Of a stretch of DNA of 64,000 nt, positions 1 through 10,339 are shown piece after piece (the stretch's first letter is position 1; each line of letters starts with the position of its first letter). The notes under the pieces are model-generated. The model had not been told where the DNA came from and ran no database searches. It saw only the letters and a program-made list of their open reading frames with translations. The position numbers and the translations under genes were made by a program. This DNA comes from Asterochloris sp. CNOR1 (taxonomy: Eukaryota > Chlorophyta > Trebouxiophyceae > Trebouxiales > Trebouxiaceae): the NCBI GenBank assembly GCA_963969365.1, contig OZ017752.1, positions 1,798,001 to 1,862,000 of the forward strand. Reading direction: 5' to 3'.

Positions 1-2
1 CC

Positions 3-473
3 TGGCTGACCCTTGGCCAGATTCAAATGACAGACTGGTGGCGTAGCACAGTCAAGCCCGCCGCCAGCCTGGCAATGACTCAAGCTCACGCTTGCTGGAC
101 AATCGTGGTGCTGCCCCCCATGCAAGCAGCTGCGCGCCTCATACTCAACCAGCTGGCAGCCGTCGGCAATGCCGCTCATGGGTGGCTGCTGGTGCCCTTG
201 ACTCAGCTTGCTCAGGGTATCTGGCACGGTATCATCATGCCAGCCCTCCGCAGCCTGTTCAATATCATCACAGTGCTGGTCAACGCAGCCTTCCATGCTC
301 TTGATGTTCATGTCGTCCAGCCGCTGAGCCCAATTGTACTTGACCATGTGCTGAGGCCATTGGCTAGCTTTTTTTTGCATTTGTGTGGCCGCTGCTGTGT
401 CTGGTGCTTGCAGCAACCTTTTGCTGATGCACACCTGCGTGAACGTCAGCCAAACAGAGCTGGTGGCCACTGA
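3..473 (+). CDS. 3' end of an unidentified hydrophobic protein gene (partial)
   Basis: The frame is open from the left window edge to a TGA at 471-473, so this is the last exon or exons of a gene that starts outside the window. The first in-frame Met is at 27, but upstream codons are also open. The product is rich in Ala, Leu, Val and Pro and has several amphipathic or hydrophobic stretches, with a loosely repeated pattern in which short hydrophobic blocks end in L/V-x-P (for example VVLPPMQA, WLLVPLTQ, IIMPALRS, VVQPLSPI, VLRPLASF). The C-terminus is Cys- and Arg-rich. I do not recognise the family. The repeated pattern suggests a membrane-associated or amphipathic-helix repeat protein, which is inference only. 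Confidence 0.5.
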   Translation, partial: WLTLGQIQMTDWWRSTVKPAASLAMTQAHACWTIVVLPPMQAAARLILNQLAAVGNAAHGWLLVPLTQLAQGIWHGIIMPALRSLFNIITVLVNAAFHALDVHVVQPLSPIVLDHVLRPLASFFLHLCGRCCVWCLQQPFADAHLRERQPNRAGGH

Positions 474-1236
474 ACTGCTGCTATGCTGTTTGCGAGTCGT
501 AAGACCCCAAGTCAAAGGTCGAAGGTAGGTCAGAACTGACTCTCTTAATCCAATGTCCTCCTTCGGGGATCCTGCAGGCCTAATCAGCAGCTCGCTGGGC
601 ACCACAGGTGGGAGATGAGGCATGGCCCCCATTCATCTCTCTTGTGTTCATCATCCTTGAGAAACAGCTGAGCACATGAAGTCATCACTCGCTGGCCTGT
701 CCAGGTGCTTCCAGGGCTATACAGAGGCGCCTCAGCAAATCTGAGCACCCGACAGTGATCACCTTGAATGGCAGCAGCCGTGCCCTTGAGCCACAGGCCA
801 ATGGTGATGCAAACCAGCCTGTCAGGCAAGTAGCAGCGTCTTTGGTGCCTCATGCAGCACGAAGTGCCTGCCCTGATCTCAGTCCCATCATCGCTTTTGG
901 GTGGCATGTTGTTGCTGCCAGCTGAGCTGGCTGGAGAAGCGGCCTGGGAGTGTGCACAGCGCAGATAAGGAGGACTGGGTGCACCAGTTTGTCTCCGTCG
1001 TTTGCCTTCATGTTAGGATTGAGGGCCCCAGTCATGCCCTGCTGGAGCAACCTTCTTTGACGATGATCAGCCCCTCCAGCTTGCTCATCTCTTTGACGTG
1101 GGCCCTCTGCTCTGATGCACCCAACTCCGGAACAGCATTGCTGTTGGTGTTGCCTGCGGGCATTGCTGCCCTGCAGCGGCATCCTGAGCTCACTGCAGTC
1201 CCCATTGTCTCCCGCAAATAGCAAAGCGCTCTCACC
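474..1236. other. No gene recognised (likely 3' UTR plus upstream region of the MTP gene)
   Basis: The short open frames on both strands overlap one another and show no family resemblance or consistent splice-linked coding. The interval probably holds the 3' UTR of the gene ending at 473 and the promoter and 5' UTR of the following + strand transporter. An early non-coding or N-terminal exon of that transporter could lie here. Confidence 0.4.
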
Positions 1237-4200
1237 TTGGTATGGCACATTTGTCGCTGCAGTGAGGGACTTAGGCGGCCCCTGCTGGCACGCATCTCTG
1301 TCCAGCAGCGGTCGCAGCGCCAGGGGGGGGAGCAGGACGTGCAGCTCGACATAGAGGCTGGGGCCCAGGAGGAAGGGGGAGCAGATGACAAAAACGAGCA
1401 GGTGCCTGCTCAGTGGCTGCTCGCCAGGTCAATTATTAGATTTGCAGCAACTGACCCTGCTGCAGTCAGCAGAGATAGCTAGCAAGCTGGATTTGCCAAG
1501 GCACCAGGTCCTTGGAAACTTGTGCCTGCAGCCCAATGAGCCTGCTGTGCGCTCAAACTTGACCATGCAACTGTGCCTAGGCTTGAGCGGCACTCAGCAG
1601 CCGCCTTCCAGGCACCTGCCCCCTGCACATGTGCCCAGACTGCACCTCAGCAGCTGCCTGGGCGCAACGTGCCAGACAGTCAGGCAGACAGCTGCTGCAC
1701 CCAGCAGGTGATCTGCCGCCCCGTGCCCTGCTGTCGGACAAGCTGTGCACACCTGCAGGACGGGAAGGTCCAGATCGCAATGTGGCTGTCCTTTGTGGCC
1801 AACATGGGGCTGCTGGTGGCCAAGCTGTATGGGTTCTGGCTCTCCCACTCCTACTCAGTGCTGGCTAGCGCTGCAGACTCGCTGGTCGACATCCTGAGCC
1901 AGGTGAGCACTCTGAGCCTGTTTGCCAAGGCCTTGAGGATTTAGGCAGCCCCTCAGAACAGGTACCTGCTGCACCGGTGGCGGAGTTGCTCCCCTGTGGC
2001 ACTACTTGCGCTTCATTGCAACTACAGACACGCAGGTGACACTCCTCACCTGCCAGCTACACTCGAGTCACCCTCTGGTTTGTGTGCAGGCTGTCCTGGC
2101 ACTTGTTGAATGGCAGATGAACCGGGTGGACCCACTGTTTCCTGTGGGCAAGACGAGGCTTGAGACAGTCGGCGTCGTGGGCTGCGCTGTGATCATGTCT
2201 GTGGCCACCCTGGAGGTGTGTGGCTGCTGTGCAGTCCTGCGCCCTGCCTCGTCCCCCTCACTTCTGCTGGCTCTCTGTGCCACCCCATGCTTGGGTGCAC
2301 CGAGGCTTCCTGCTGATCTGGACTGCTCACTGAGCTGTATGAGCTGCGCTGCAGGTCATTCAGCAGTCGGCTGAGACGCTGTACACTGGCTTGGCAACGG
2401 GTGAGGGAAATTGCATGGTGCTGCAGGTCGCCCCCTGGAGGCATCGTCAGCCACTCTGCAAGATTTGCATGGTGACTTTTGTTTGCTGAGCACCCCAGCA
2501 ACACTGCCTGCCAGATCTTAGCTTGTCACATTCTGAGCTTAGTCGCCTGCTGTGCTCAGGGGACTTGCCAGAGCTGGACATGGGCATCTTGATGTACAGT
2601 ATCTTGGGAGCAACCGTGGGCGTCAAGCTTCTGCTTTGGATGTACTGCTCAGTGAGTGGATTGCGGCCCTGCGTCGTGGTGGGGCCTGCGCCCATCCCCG
2701 TGCTTGCATACATATGCTGGCTGAAACTGATCTCACGGCTCTTCACTGTTTGTGTTCCTACACATCATCATGCTTCTGTGACTACACATCATCATGCTCC
2801 TTCAGCTCGCTTTCCCCCCACCCCTGCATCTCTGAGCTCACCGCTGAAGCTGAAAGCTGAGGGATGGCCCTGCAGGTGTTGCGCAAAAGCAGCGAGACCA
2901 TGGTGGCTCTGGCTGAGGATCACATGAATGATGGTGAGCTATATGTGCCCGTCATGAGCCGCTTGCTGGCTATTCTCCAGGCAGTTCGTGCAGCATGTCT
3001 CTCAACATTGTATCTTTGTTCAGTGAAAGTGGGGGCTTCTCCTGAGACCGACCATGCGGCCATCAAAGGGCTAATGCTTGCCCTACCTACTGCTGCATGC
3101 TTGTATGGATGATGTGCATGTCCCGACCTGGTGGGTTGCATGCAGTCATGAGCAGTGCTATGGCCATTGGGACGGCTGCCCTGGCCTCCATCTCAGAGAA
3201 AGTTTGGTGGATTGACCCTGCCGGCGCCATTTTGATTTCATGCTACATCATCTTCAGCTGGGGCATGATCTCAAAGTCGCAGGTGACCCAGGGCATTGAC
3301 GTGCAGTGCACAGTATTTTGGCAGTGCGCCTTCCAGGTAGCGTAGGCAATGCCTGTCCTGTTCAGGCCTGTGCAAAGTGTGTGCACTGGCCTCAAGTTGT
3401 ACAGCCAGCTGGCTGACATGTCAACCCCTGTTTCTGACGACTGTGCTGCTCTGCAGATTGACAAAATTGTGGGCCGAAGTGCACCCACAGAGTTTGTGGC
3501 GGCTGTTGAGCAGATAGCAGAGGCCCACCATACCAGCCTGGCAGTGGATGTGATCAGGTGATCAACACAGCATGGACTCAGCTCACCCAATGCGTCTGGA
3601 CTTCTCTCAAGTGTATGGCACACCTGAAGTTGTCACATACAAGCCAGCCTCTCGTGCCAGGCTCTTGCTCTGCCTACAGGGCATATCATTTTGGCTCCAG
3701 GTTCATTGTTGAGGTGGGCCCTAGCATTTTGCCTGGCTGTGTACATTGGCCAAACGCCTTTGCCAAAGAGTGGCAATATGAGTTCAAAGGTGTCTGCCTG
3801 CAGGTTGAAGTCGTCCTTCCAGCAGAGATGACTGTCAGGTGATACCCCATGCTGGCCGTGCGTGTCAGCACTGCTGCCAAGGACACTCTTGGGCCTGCAG
3901 CCTGATGCACCGGCAGAGCATCTAGAGGGAAGAGAGCCTTTGTTTCCTGGTGCAGGGAGTCACATGACATTGGCATACAGCTTCAACACAAGCTGGAGGC
4001 CCTGGAGGAAGTTGAGAGGTGTGCAGGCTGTGCCTGTGGCTGCTGCCAGCTGTGGCATGCTGACCGCTGCCGAGCTGCCTGCTGCACAGGGCTGTCCCAG
4101 CCAGCTGTGGCGCTTTGCAGCTGCTCAGCTGATGGGCTGCATGACTCCCATGTTGCCTGCGCAGCTGTTGCCAGCCAAGCGTGATGTGCTCGCTGCTCGA

Positions 4201-4916
4201 CCAGGCTATAAGCACGTCTTTTTGTTGCAGAGCATTTGTGCACATCGATTATTCCAAGAGGGCAGAGCCAGAGCACAAGGTTGAAAGGAACCTCCTTGGC
4301 CACAGAAACCCCCAGCAGGTGACGCTTGTGGGTGCCTTTCCTGCATGCTGCTGTCCAAGTGTGCCATTCACTGGTTTGCATGCGCAGCTGCATGCAGGTG
4401 CAGCTGCTCTTTGCTGCCCATCATGACCGGACACCCCTAGCTTGTGTGCATGTGCATCTGCTCCTGGCTGCCATCCATGACCTCGTGGGGTATGGTAGTG
4501 TTGGCGCAAGTGAACATGCTTGTAGCCTAGCATTGCGGGCCTTGGATCCGCTCTGGCATCTCTGCAGCCACGGGTCAGGGTCTCACGCATTGGTCTTTGC
4601 AGCCCTGCGACCTGCTGTGTCCACTCTGCAGCCACATGACAGCGTTGCACACTCATCTGGCAGTGCTCACGACCTGGCAGCAGCCATCAGTGGTCTAGAG
4701 GGGCGTACCAGCGGTCTCAGCTCTGTGGGAGAGGGCAGCCAACATGGCACGTCGGGTAGCCAGCATGGCAAGTCTGGTAGCCAGCATGGCAACCAAGCTG
4801 CAGCAGCCCTGCTCAGTGGCAGGGAGAGCAGCAGGTCTGGCCTTGGTGACAGGAATAGCAGCAAGTCTGGTGCCCTTGATTCCACAGCTGGCATCAATGT
4901 CCCTGGCAAGAAGTGA
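1237..4916 (+). CDS. Cation diffusion facilitator, Mn-type metal tolerance protein (MTP)
   Basis: Proton-coupled efflux of divalent metal, probably Mn2+, from cytosol into an endomembrane compartment. Well-supported exons are 1759-1902, 2090-2215, 2355-2400, about 2560-2649, 2876-2933, 3146-3282, 3457-3557, 3679-3713, 3804-3838, 3957-4018 and about 4237-4318, all joined by in-phase GT-AG introns. The two metal-site motifs are both of the DxxxD kind: ADSLVDILS in TM2 and, spanning the 2933/3146 junction, EDHMNDV in TM5. That pattern is typical of plant/algal Mn-CDFs rather than Zn-CDFs (HxxxD). The soluble C-terminal domain follows (SAPTEFVAAVEQ to FVHIDYSKRAEPEHK). A last exon at 4632-4916 would add a Ser/Gly/His-rich tail ending at TGA 4914-4916. 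The start at 1237, in an acidic N-terminal exon (EAGAQEEGGADDKNEQ), is a guess; exons from 1759 on are firm. Confidence 0.82.
2758..2800 (+). repeat. 24-bp tandem duplication in an MTP intron
   Basis: Two direct copies of a unit beginning ctacacatcatcatgct start at 2758 and 2782, in the intron before the exon at 2876. The second copy is truncated. Confidence 0.7.
4736..4797 (+). repeat. Tandem GSQHG-K/T/N repeat in the MTP tail
   Basis: Three near-identical units of about 21-24 bp (ggtagccagcatggcaa-like) encode GSQHGTS, GSQHGKS and GSQHGN. They lie in the last exon of the metal transporter, so the repeat would be in the cytosolic tail. His-rich segments occur in many CDF transporters, though usually in the loop between TM4 and TM5. 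Confidence 0.7.
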
Positions 4917-5017
4917 CGTTCTCAGACTATATCAACTCCAATATTTCATGAAAGTGCTGAACTCAGAAGTATCAGAGGTTGCTAAGGTGTTCATGACTGT
5001 GCCTCGACTCAGCAGTG

Positions 5018-8000
5018 TCATACGTTTTCAATGTGTGTTTGTCCATTGTCTTCCTTTGATGGCGCCTTGGGCTTCCATGGCTTCCCCGAAGCCCAGAGCA
5101 GCGCCCTGAAGGGCGCTTTCAGCAGCCACTCAAAGGCATTGTAAATTAGCTGAATGGCACAGCCGCAGGGACAGCAAAAACATTTGACTGGCAGCAGGAG
5201 AAGCCACACAATGAGGCCTACGACCGAGATGAGTACCAGGAAGGGCATAGCTACAATGACCAACAGCCAGCGCCAGCATGCTGGGGAGGACTCCTGGTGC
5301 TTTTCAGCGTTGCCATTCTTCACTCCCTTGCCATCTTTCTCCTGCGCTGGCTGCTCAGACGCTGGTGGCAGCAGGGCTTCCACCGGATGGGCTGCAGCCT
5401 CTCTGGCCTCTGCCTGCGCCTTTTGGACCCTGTTGACCTCAAAGCAGCTGGCTGCCCCCTCTGCCACCTCAGAGGCTGGCAGCGGTAGGCTCCAGGCAGC
5501 TGCAACTGCAATGCGCTTTGTGGGAGGCAACTCAGGCATCTCTGTCGCGACGTGCTGGTAGTAGATGGTCGACCTCTCGCGCTCCACCTGCACAGGCATC
5601 TGTGCGTGAGGTGAGGGCTGTGACACATCAGGCCCGCAGCCTTGCCGTTACGGCAGGCATGTGTGACTGCTACGACCTGTGCAGCAGTCATGTCTGCCTA
5701 GCTGGCAGGTAGGCATCCCGTGCTGGCAGATACACTTGATAGGACTCTGATGGGCTTTTGCTGCGGCTTCCAGCCGGTGTCCTGCAGTATCCAGCAGGTG
5801 TCTGGGCTGACAAGACCCTGCAGGGCTCTGCCATGGCACCCTTTGAAGGAGCCTTGCCCCAGCCAGCGCTGCAGGCTGACCTTGTTTGAGATGCCCATTA
5901 CTCTGCTTTGCATCTCAGCATCAAAGGGCTGGTGCGTGATGGCAGTGCTGCGAGGCACAGCACGGTCAAACTCCGCAGCACTGCGCGCCGCCGTGGCCAT
6001 CTGCTGCTGACTCTCCTGGCAGCAGCGGCCTCCTTTGCCAGCCTGGCTCTGTTCCAGCAGCAGCTGCCCTGTCAGCAGCCAGCAGCAGGAGCATTGTCAT
6101 GTGCAATGAGGCATAAAATGCACCTCACAATGAGCGACCTCAAGCTCAGCAAGGAATAGCAGGCAAGATGCCACTCAACAAGTCAGGTTTGCCGTGTCCT
6201 TGTGCACAGGTTGAGTGGGGCCATCAGCTGGGAGGGACAGCCTCAGGGCTGGCACAAGGGCTGCCAGAAACAGCTGCAGTGTGCCTACAAGGCCCCAAGC
6301 AAGCTTGTTCTGACGAGAGCAAATGCCTCTGAAGACCACAGTCTCGCGCCATGTGCCTCAGACGACTAAGGAACAGGTGCTGTTGGGGGTCACAGCAAGG
6401 CAAGAGGGCCTGCACCCACCTGCAAATGCATGCAAATATGCGCTGAAGGCTGCCGCCTTCCACTGGGCATACAGGGCTGCTTTGGGTGCAGGCATCCCCT
6501 GGCTGGCCTGCTGCACTGCTGTGGCCCCTTCAGCATACAGCTGGGAGGTGTCGGCTGCCAGCCCAGACACTAAGCTGCAGCAACAATAAGCTATCAGTGG
6601 CAGCGAGAGAGCTGAGCCATGCAGCATCAGAGTAACATTGGTCAGAGCAGCAATGTGGCCTCCAGGGCAGCAGGAAGGTGTCGGCCACCAGAGCAAATGC
6701 TAAGCTCAGGCGGCACTCAGAAGCAGAGACGGAGGGCTGGTAGGAAGGGCTCAACCAACTAAGAGTGAGAAAGGCTTGCCCATCTGCAGCAAAAGCCTGG
6801 AGTGCAGCTCACAGAGCACGTCAAGCATCAGCTCATGGCCAACGATGGCACAGCACTCAGGAGCCGTTCACCTGGGAGCATTGCCCTTCTGAATGGCCCG
6901 CAGCACGGTGATGGCCTGAGCGTCAGCCAGGGCAATGCAGCGTGCTGCCTTCAGGCCCTGTAGGGACAGCACGCTTGCCTGTCAGCAAGCCGCTGCACCG
7001 TAGGGCCCAATATGACACAGCAGGGGTGGACATCGGCAGAGTGCTGCTGCGCATCATGGTATGCTGCCACTGCACAACACTCTTGCCCTGCTCTGAGGCT
7101 AAGGAGGGTCACTGCTGCCGTGAAGCACACCTCGCCTGCAAGCAGCAGGCCCGTCAAAGGGCACCATACCTCTGGCTGGCTGGTGGACATGCCTCACGAA
7201 GCAATCTCCCCGCCACGCCTCCTCAGCCAAAGGAGCAACAGCAGTGCCAAGACAGGGGTTGCAGCTGAGACAGGCAGGCAGAGCAGCGGCTGACCAGGGG
7301 GTGCATGTCTGGCGGGGGGCAAACTCCCGCCAGCAGCGGGGCACAGGTGCCCTGCACAAACTCGTACATCCCCGCTGCCCCCTGCAGCAGCTTGTAGGCC
7401 TGCAGCAGAAGGGCAGCTCGTCACCAAGAGGCATGCCTGCACAACAGCAAACCCTACAGGCAGGGGTCTGTATGGTCCAATGTACAAAACGGCATGCTCC
7501 ACACAAGCCCTTGTGCTATTTGCAAGCAAGCATAGCAGCTGGGGCTGGCTTCCAGGAGCAGCCAGGCTCTGGCGACCCTTGAGCCTCACGCTGATGGCAG
7601 TCTCAGGCGGCATGCCATCGCTGCTGCCGGAGCACAGCGCGGCTGCCCTCTGCTGGCGCCACGCGGCTGCCGCCACCAGCACAGACCCCAGCTCATACAC
7701 TGCATCCGGCATGCCGTTCCCAGCGATCTGCAGCAGAACATCGCGCCACTGGAAGGGCACGCTGCGTCGGGCGCAGTGGTCACCTGCAGAGGCAGGCAGG
7801 GGCTGTCTGGACAGGCTGCGGATACACCTGGCTTGGTTCTTGCAAGCCGCGGCAAGCAGTGCTTGACAGTGGCGCCTAAGAGAAGGATGGATAGAATCTG
7901 TCTGGTAAAGTAGTCTCCTGCAGTTTCCGTGATCAGGGCTGCAGGTCTTGGCCAGCAGTCTAGAGCACTGCTTGCATGATGCAAGCAGGCAACAATCTGC

Positions 8001-8762
8001 CTGCATGAAGCTGGCTGTGCCTGGTCCTTGAGTCAGGCGGGTGACGGCAACCCCTGCAAAGCGCTGCCGGGTGCATGTCCAGTGCTTGGCAGGAGCAGAA
8101 GAATTCATGTAACAGGAGCGCTGCCCAAAAGGGTGGCTGCCTGCAGGGCGAGGCAGTTGCTGCACAGAGTGAAGAGTCCTGCAGCCCCCCACTGAGGCTG
8201 CATCTGCTGGAAGGGCCGGAACATCAGCCCTGCTGAAGAGCTCGAGTCAACCAGTTGATGGCAGGGGCATGTCTGACGCAGGAACTGCAGAGACTAGGAC
8301 ACTGCTGTGACAAAAAGCTGTTTTTCAAGCAGAGCACATCAGCAACAATGGCTGACCTGCAATCTGGCCGCTGAGGGCGCCATTGGTGTTGATAAGCCCC
8401 AGCAGCAGCCCCACGTACTGGCTCAAGCTAGAGGCAATGTCGCCATCCGCATCGCTGTTAGGGCGGGCAAGCAGCTCCAGCAGCTGGCGCCTGGTGGCTG
8501 AAAGGGACTGCAGGTAGGAGAGGGCACCAGCGCGATTGGCCTTGCTGCCCTGGCCCCTTGTGCTGGCGTCGATGCAGCGCTCCAAGTGCTGTGCAAAGTC
8601 CAGGTCAGTGGAGGCCTTGGCGGCAGGGCTGTAGATGTGAGCCTGGATGCGGGTGGAGTCATCGCTGCCCCCCTTTGTGTTTGCCTCTCCTGCCAAGGCA
8701 GGCTGCTGCAGCGTTGCCATTGTCTTCCACTGGCTCACAGCAGCATCAAGGATCCTGCACAC
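5018..8762 (-). CDS. BRO1-like domain protein with C-terminal membrane tail
   Basis: BRO1 domains form boomerang-shaped helical scaffolds in ESCRT-linked endosomal sorting. Exons read on the minus strand are about 8753-8365 (SSLSQYVGLLLGLI, a signature of plant BRO1-like proteins), about 7785-7580 (VPFQWRDVLLQ, then VYELGSVLVAAAAW), about 7412-7310 (AYKLLQGAAGMYEFVQG), about 6965-6880 (ARCIALADAQAITVLRAI), about 6575-6417 (LAADTSQLYAEGATA, then YAQWKAAAFSAYLHAF), about 6005-5890, and the last exon from about 5600 (STIYYQHVATEMPELPPTKR, the conserved end of the domain). That exon continues through a Lys/Glu-rich linker into a strongly hydrophobic segment with a Cys cluster (KCFCCPCGC), ending at 5018. 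The most upstream exon seems to begin at an acceptor near 8753, so the true start is upstream and unresolved, possibly overlapping the promoter shared with the SOUL gene at 8871. At least one small exon may be missing from this model. Confidence 0.8.
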
Positions 8763-8870
8763 ACTTGAGTAAGTGGATCACTGGTCTGGGGCCGTTAGCC
8801 TGGCGGTCAACTTTGATTGACCACCCAGGTGAAGTCTGACCCTGGAGGAAGCTGCCTATTTGTTTCAAGC

Positions 8871-10231
8871 ATGGTGGACTTGAAGACTATTGCACTGGCA
8901 GCTGCTGGCACAGCTGGCACAGCTCTTCTCATCTGGCCCCTTGCAGTTTGGTTTGAGGTGAGGGTTGACTGCTGTTTGGCATCTGCTTGTCATGGGGCAA
9001 CAATCTGAGATGTTGTGAGGCCCTACAGGTGAGACGGCTTGAGAAGCCCCGGTATAGCTTGATCAGGCCCATCCATACCCGCCCCACAGTGGAGCTGAGG
9101 CGCTATGCACCCTTTGTGGTGGCACAAGTCACTGTCTCACACAACGAGATGGGGGATGCCATGTCTGAGGGCTTCAAATCGCTGGCGGGCTATATCTTCG
9201 GCGGCAATCTGGGGGAAGAGAAGGTCTCCATGACCTCGCCAGTCGTCACGCAGAAGCAGAAAGCCTCCAAGCAGGATGGCCAGGGCGGCAGCAATGGTAT
9301 CAAGGGAGGCAGCGGCAGCAAGATCTCCATGACCAGCCCTGTGCAGACCACGATGAGTGGCCCTGACAAGTAAGTGACCCAGCCTGCAGCTGATGCATGC
9401 GCTTCGCAGCAGTGCTCACCAGTACATGTTGGGTTCTTATCTGCGGCTGTTGGTTGTCATTGGTTGGTATGAAGCGATGCAGTGGCAGCAAGAGCAAACC
9501 ATTTACCTATAAAGAGGTGAGTGCACAATTGCGATCCTAGCCTGCAGCTGAAGCTTGTGCCTGGCAGCAGTGCCCACCAGTCTTGTGGTGTTGTTTATGC
9601 TGTTTGGTGGCTGCACATGGAGCCCTATGACTATCTCAAAGGCACCCAGGCTCATGCCATGGGCCACAAGCATTCCTGTGGTGCGAGAGTTGTCCAGCAT
9701 GGCCAGACACAGAGCAGATCGGCTCCTGCAGGTACACCATTGCCTTCATGATGCCCAGCAAATTCACACTTGAGACTCTGCCCAAGCCAAACAATTCGCG
9801 GGTCGAGTTCAAGGAGGTGCCAGCCCGCACAGTAGCCTCCATCAGCTGGAGGTCAGTTGCTGCAGACGAGCAAGCTGTCTGCCTGATGATGAAGCTGACT
9901 GACCAGGGTTGGGCTTGCGCTGATCGCACTTCTGCGCATCCTGCAGGGGCGCCAGGCCCAGGCCCGAGTTCATTGAAGCCAAAAAGGAGAAGCTGCTTGA
10001 CATTCTGGAGCAGCACAGCATCACTGCAAAGCCGTCTGCAGGCTCCACTGAGCTGCTGTCGTACTAGTGAGCGCCCTTGACTTGGTTGTCCCTGCATGGA
10101 TGCTGCTGTGACCAGACTGATACCAGGCTGCTGGCTGCAGTCCACCATTTGCACCTTCATGGATCCAGCTCCAGGAGGTTCTGGTAACCGTGGAGGACGT
10201 GCAAGGCAGCTCTGACAAGAAAGACGAATGA
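8871..10231 (+). CDS. SOUL family haem-binding protein
   Basis: SOUL/HBP proteins bind haem or tetrapyrroles. Exon 1 starts at ATG 8871 and encodes a hydrophobic N-terminal segment (MVDLKTIALAAAGTAGTALL), a likely signal anchor or targeting helix, with donor at 8959-8960. Exon 2 (9028-9371) has the family core: VELRRYAPFVVAQV, then GYIFGGN, then two 'SMTSPV' motifs. Later exons carry AFMMPSKFTLETLPKPN, VPARTVASISWR, RPEFIEAKKEKLLDILEQH and the terminal PPFAPSWIQLQEVLVTVED, ending at TGA 10229-10231. This is a complete single SOUL domain of normal size. The gene is divergent from the BRO1-like gene, with about 110 bp between coding regions. Confidence 0.88.
9372..9614 (+). repeat. Diverged tandem duplication in a SOUL intron
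   Basis: About 80 bp at 9377-9456 (starting cagcctgcagctgatgcatg) recur at about 9535-9614 (tagcctgcagctgaagcttg) with many substitutions. Both copies keep the cagcagtg-c-caccagt core and a t-rich end. Both lie inside the intron that follows the exon ending near 9371. Confidence 0.65.
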
Positions 10232-10339
10232 CCTACTCCTAGAAATGCATGCTGTATGACACGCAATGCCGCCCTGGCCATTCCAGGAGGCCCTCCCTTC
10301 ATTGTGAGCTGAATGTGCATGGACTGAAACATACAACCA

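Noticed and set aside
500-1400. Overlapping minus- and plus-strand open frames before the MTP gene
   Set aside because: They overlap in several frames, are Cys/Ser/Arg-rich in the way random GC-rich frames are, and join to nothing recognisable.
7194-8192. A single 332-residue minus-strand protein
   Set aside because: Only its middle part (about 7785-7580) is BRO1-like. The conserved next exon (AYKLLQGAAGMYEFVQG) is in another frame, so the long frame crosses introns.
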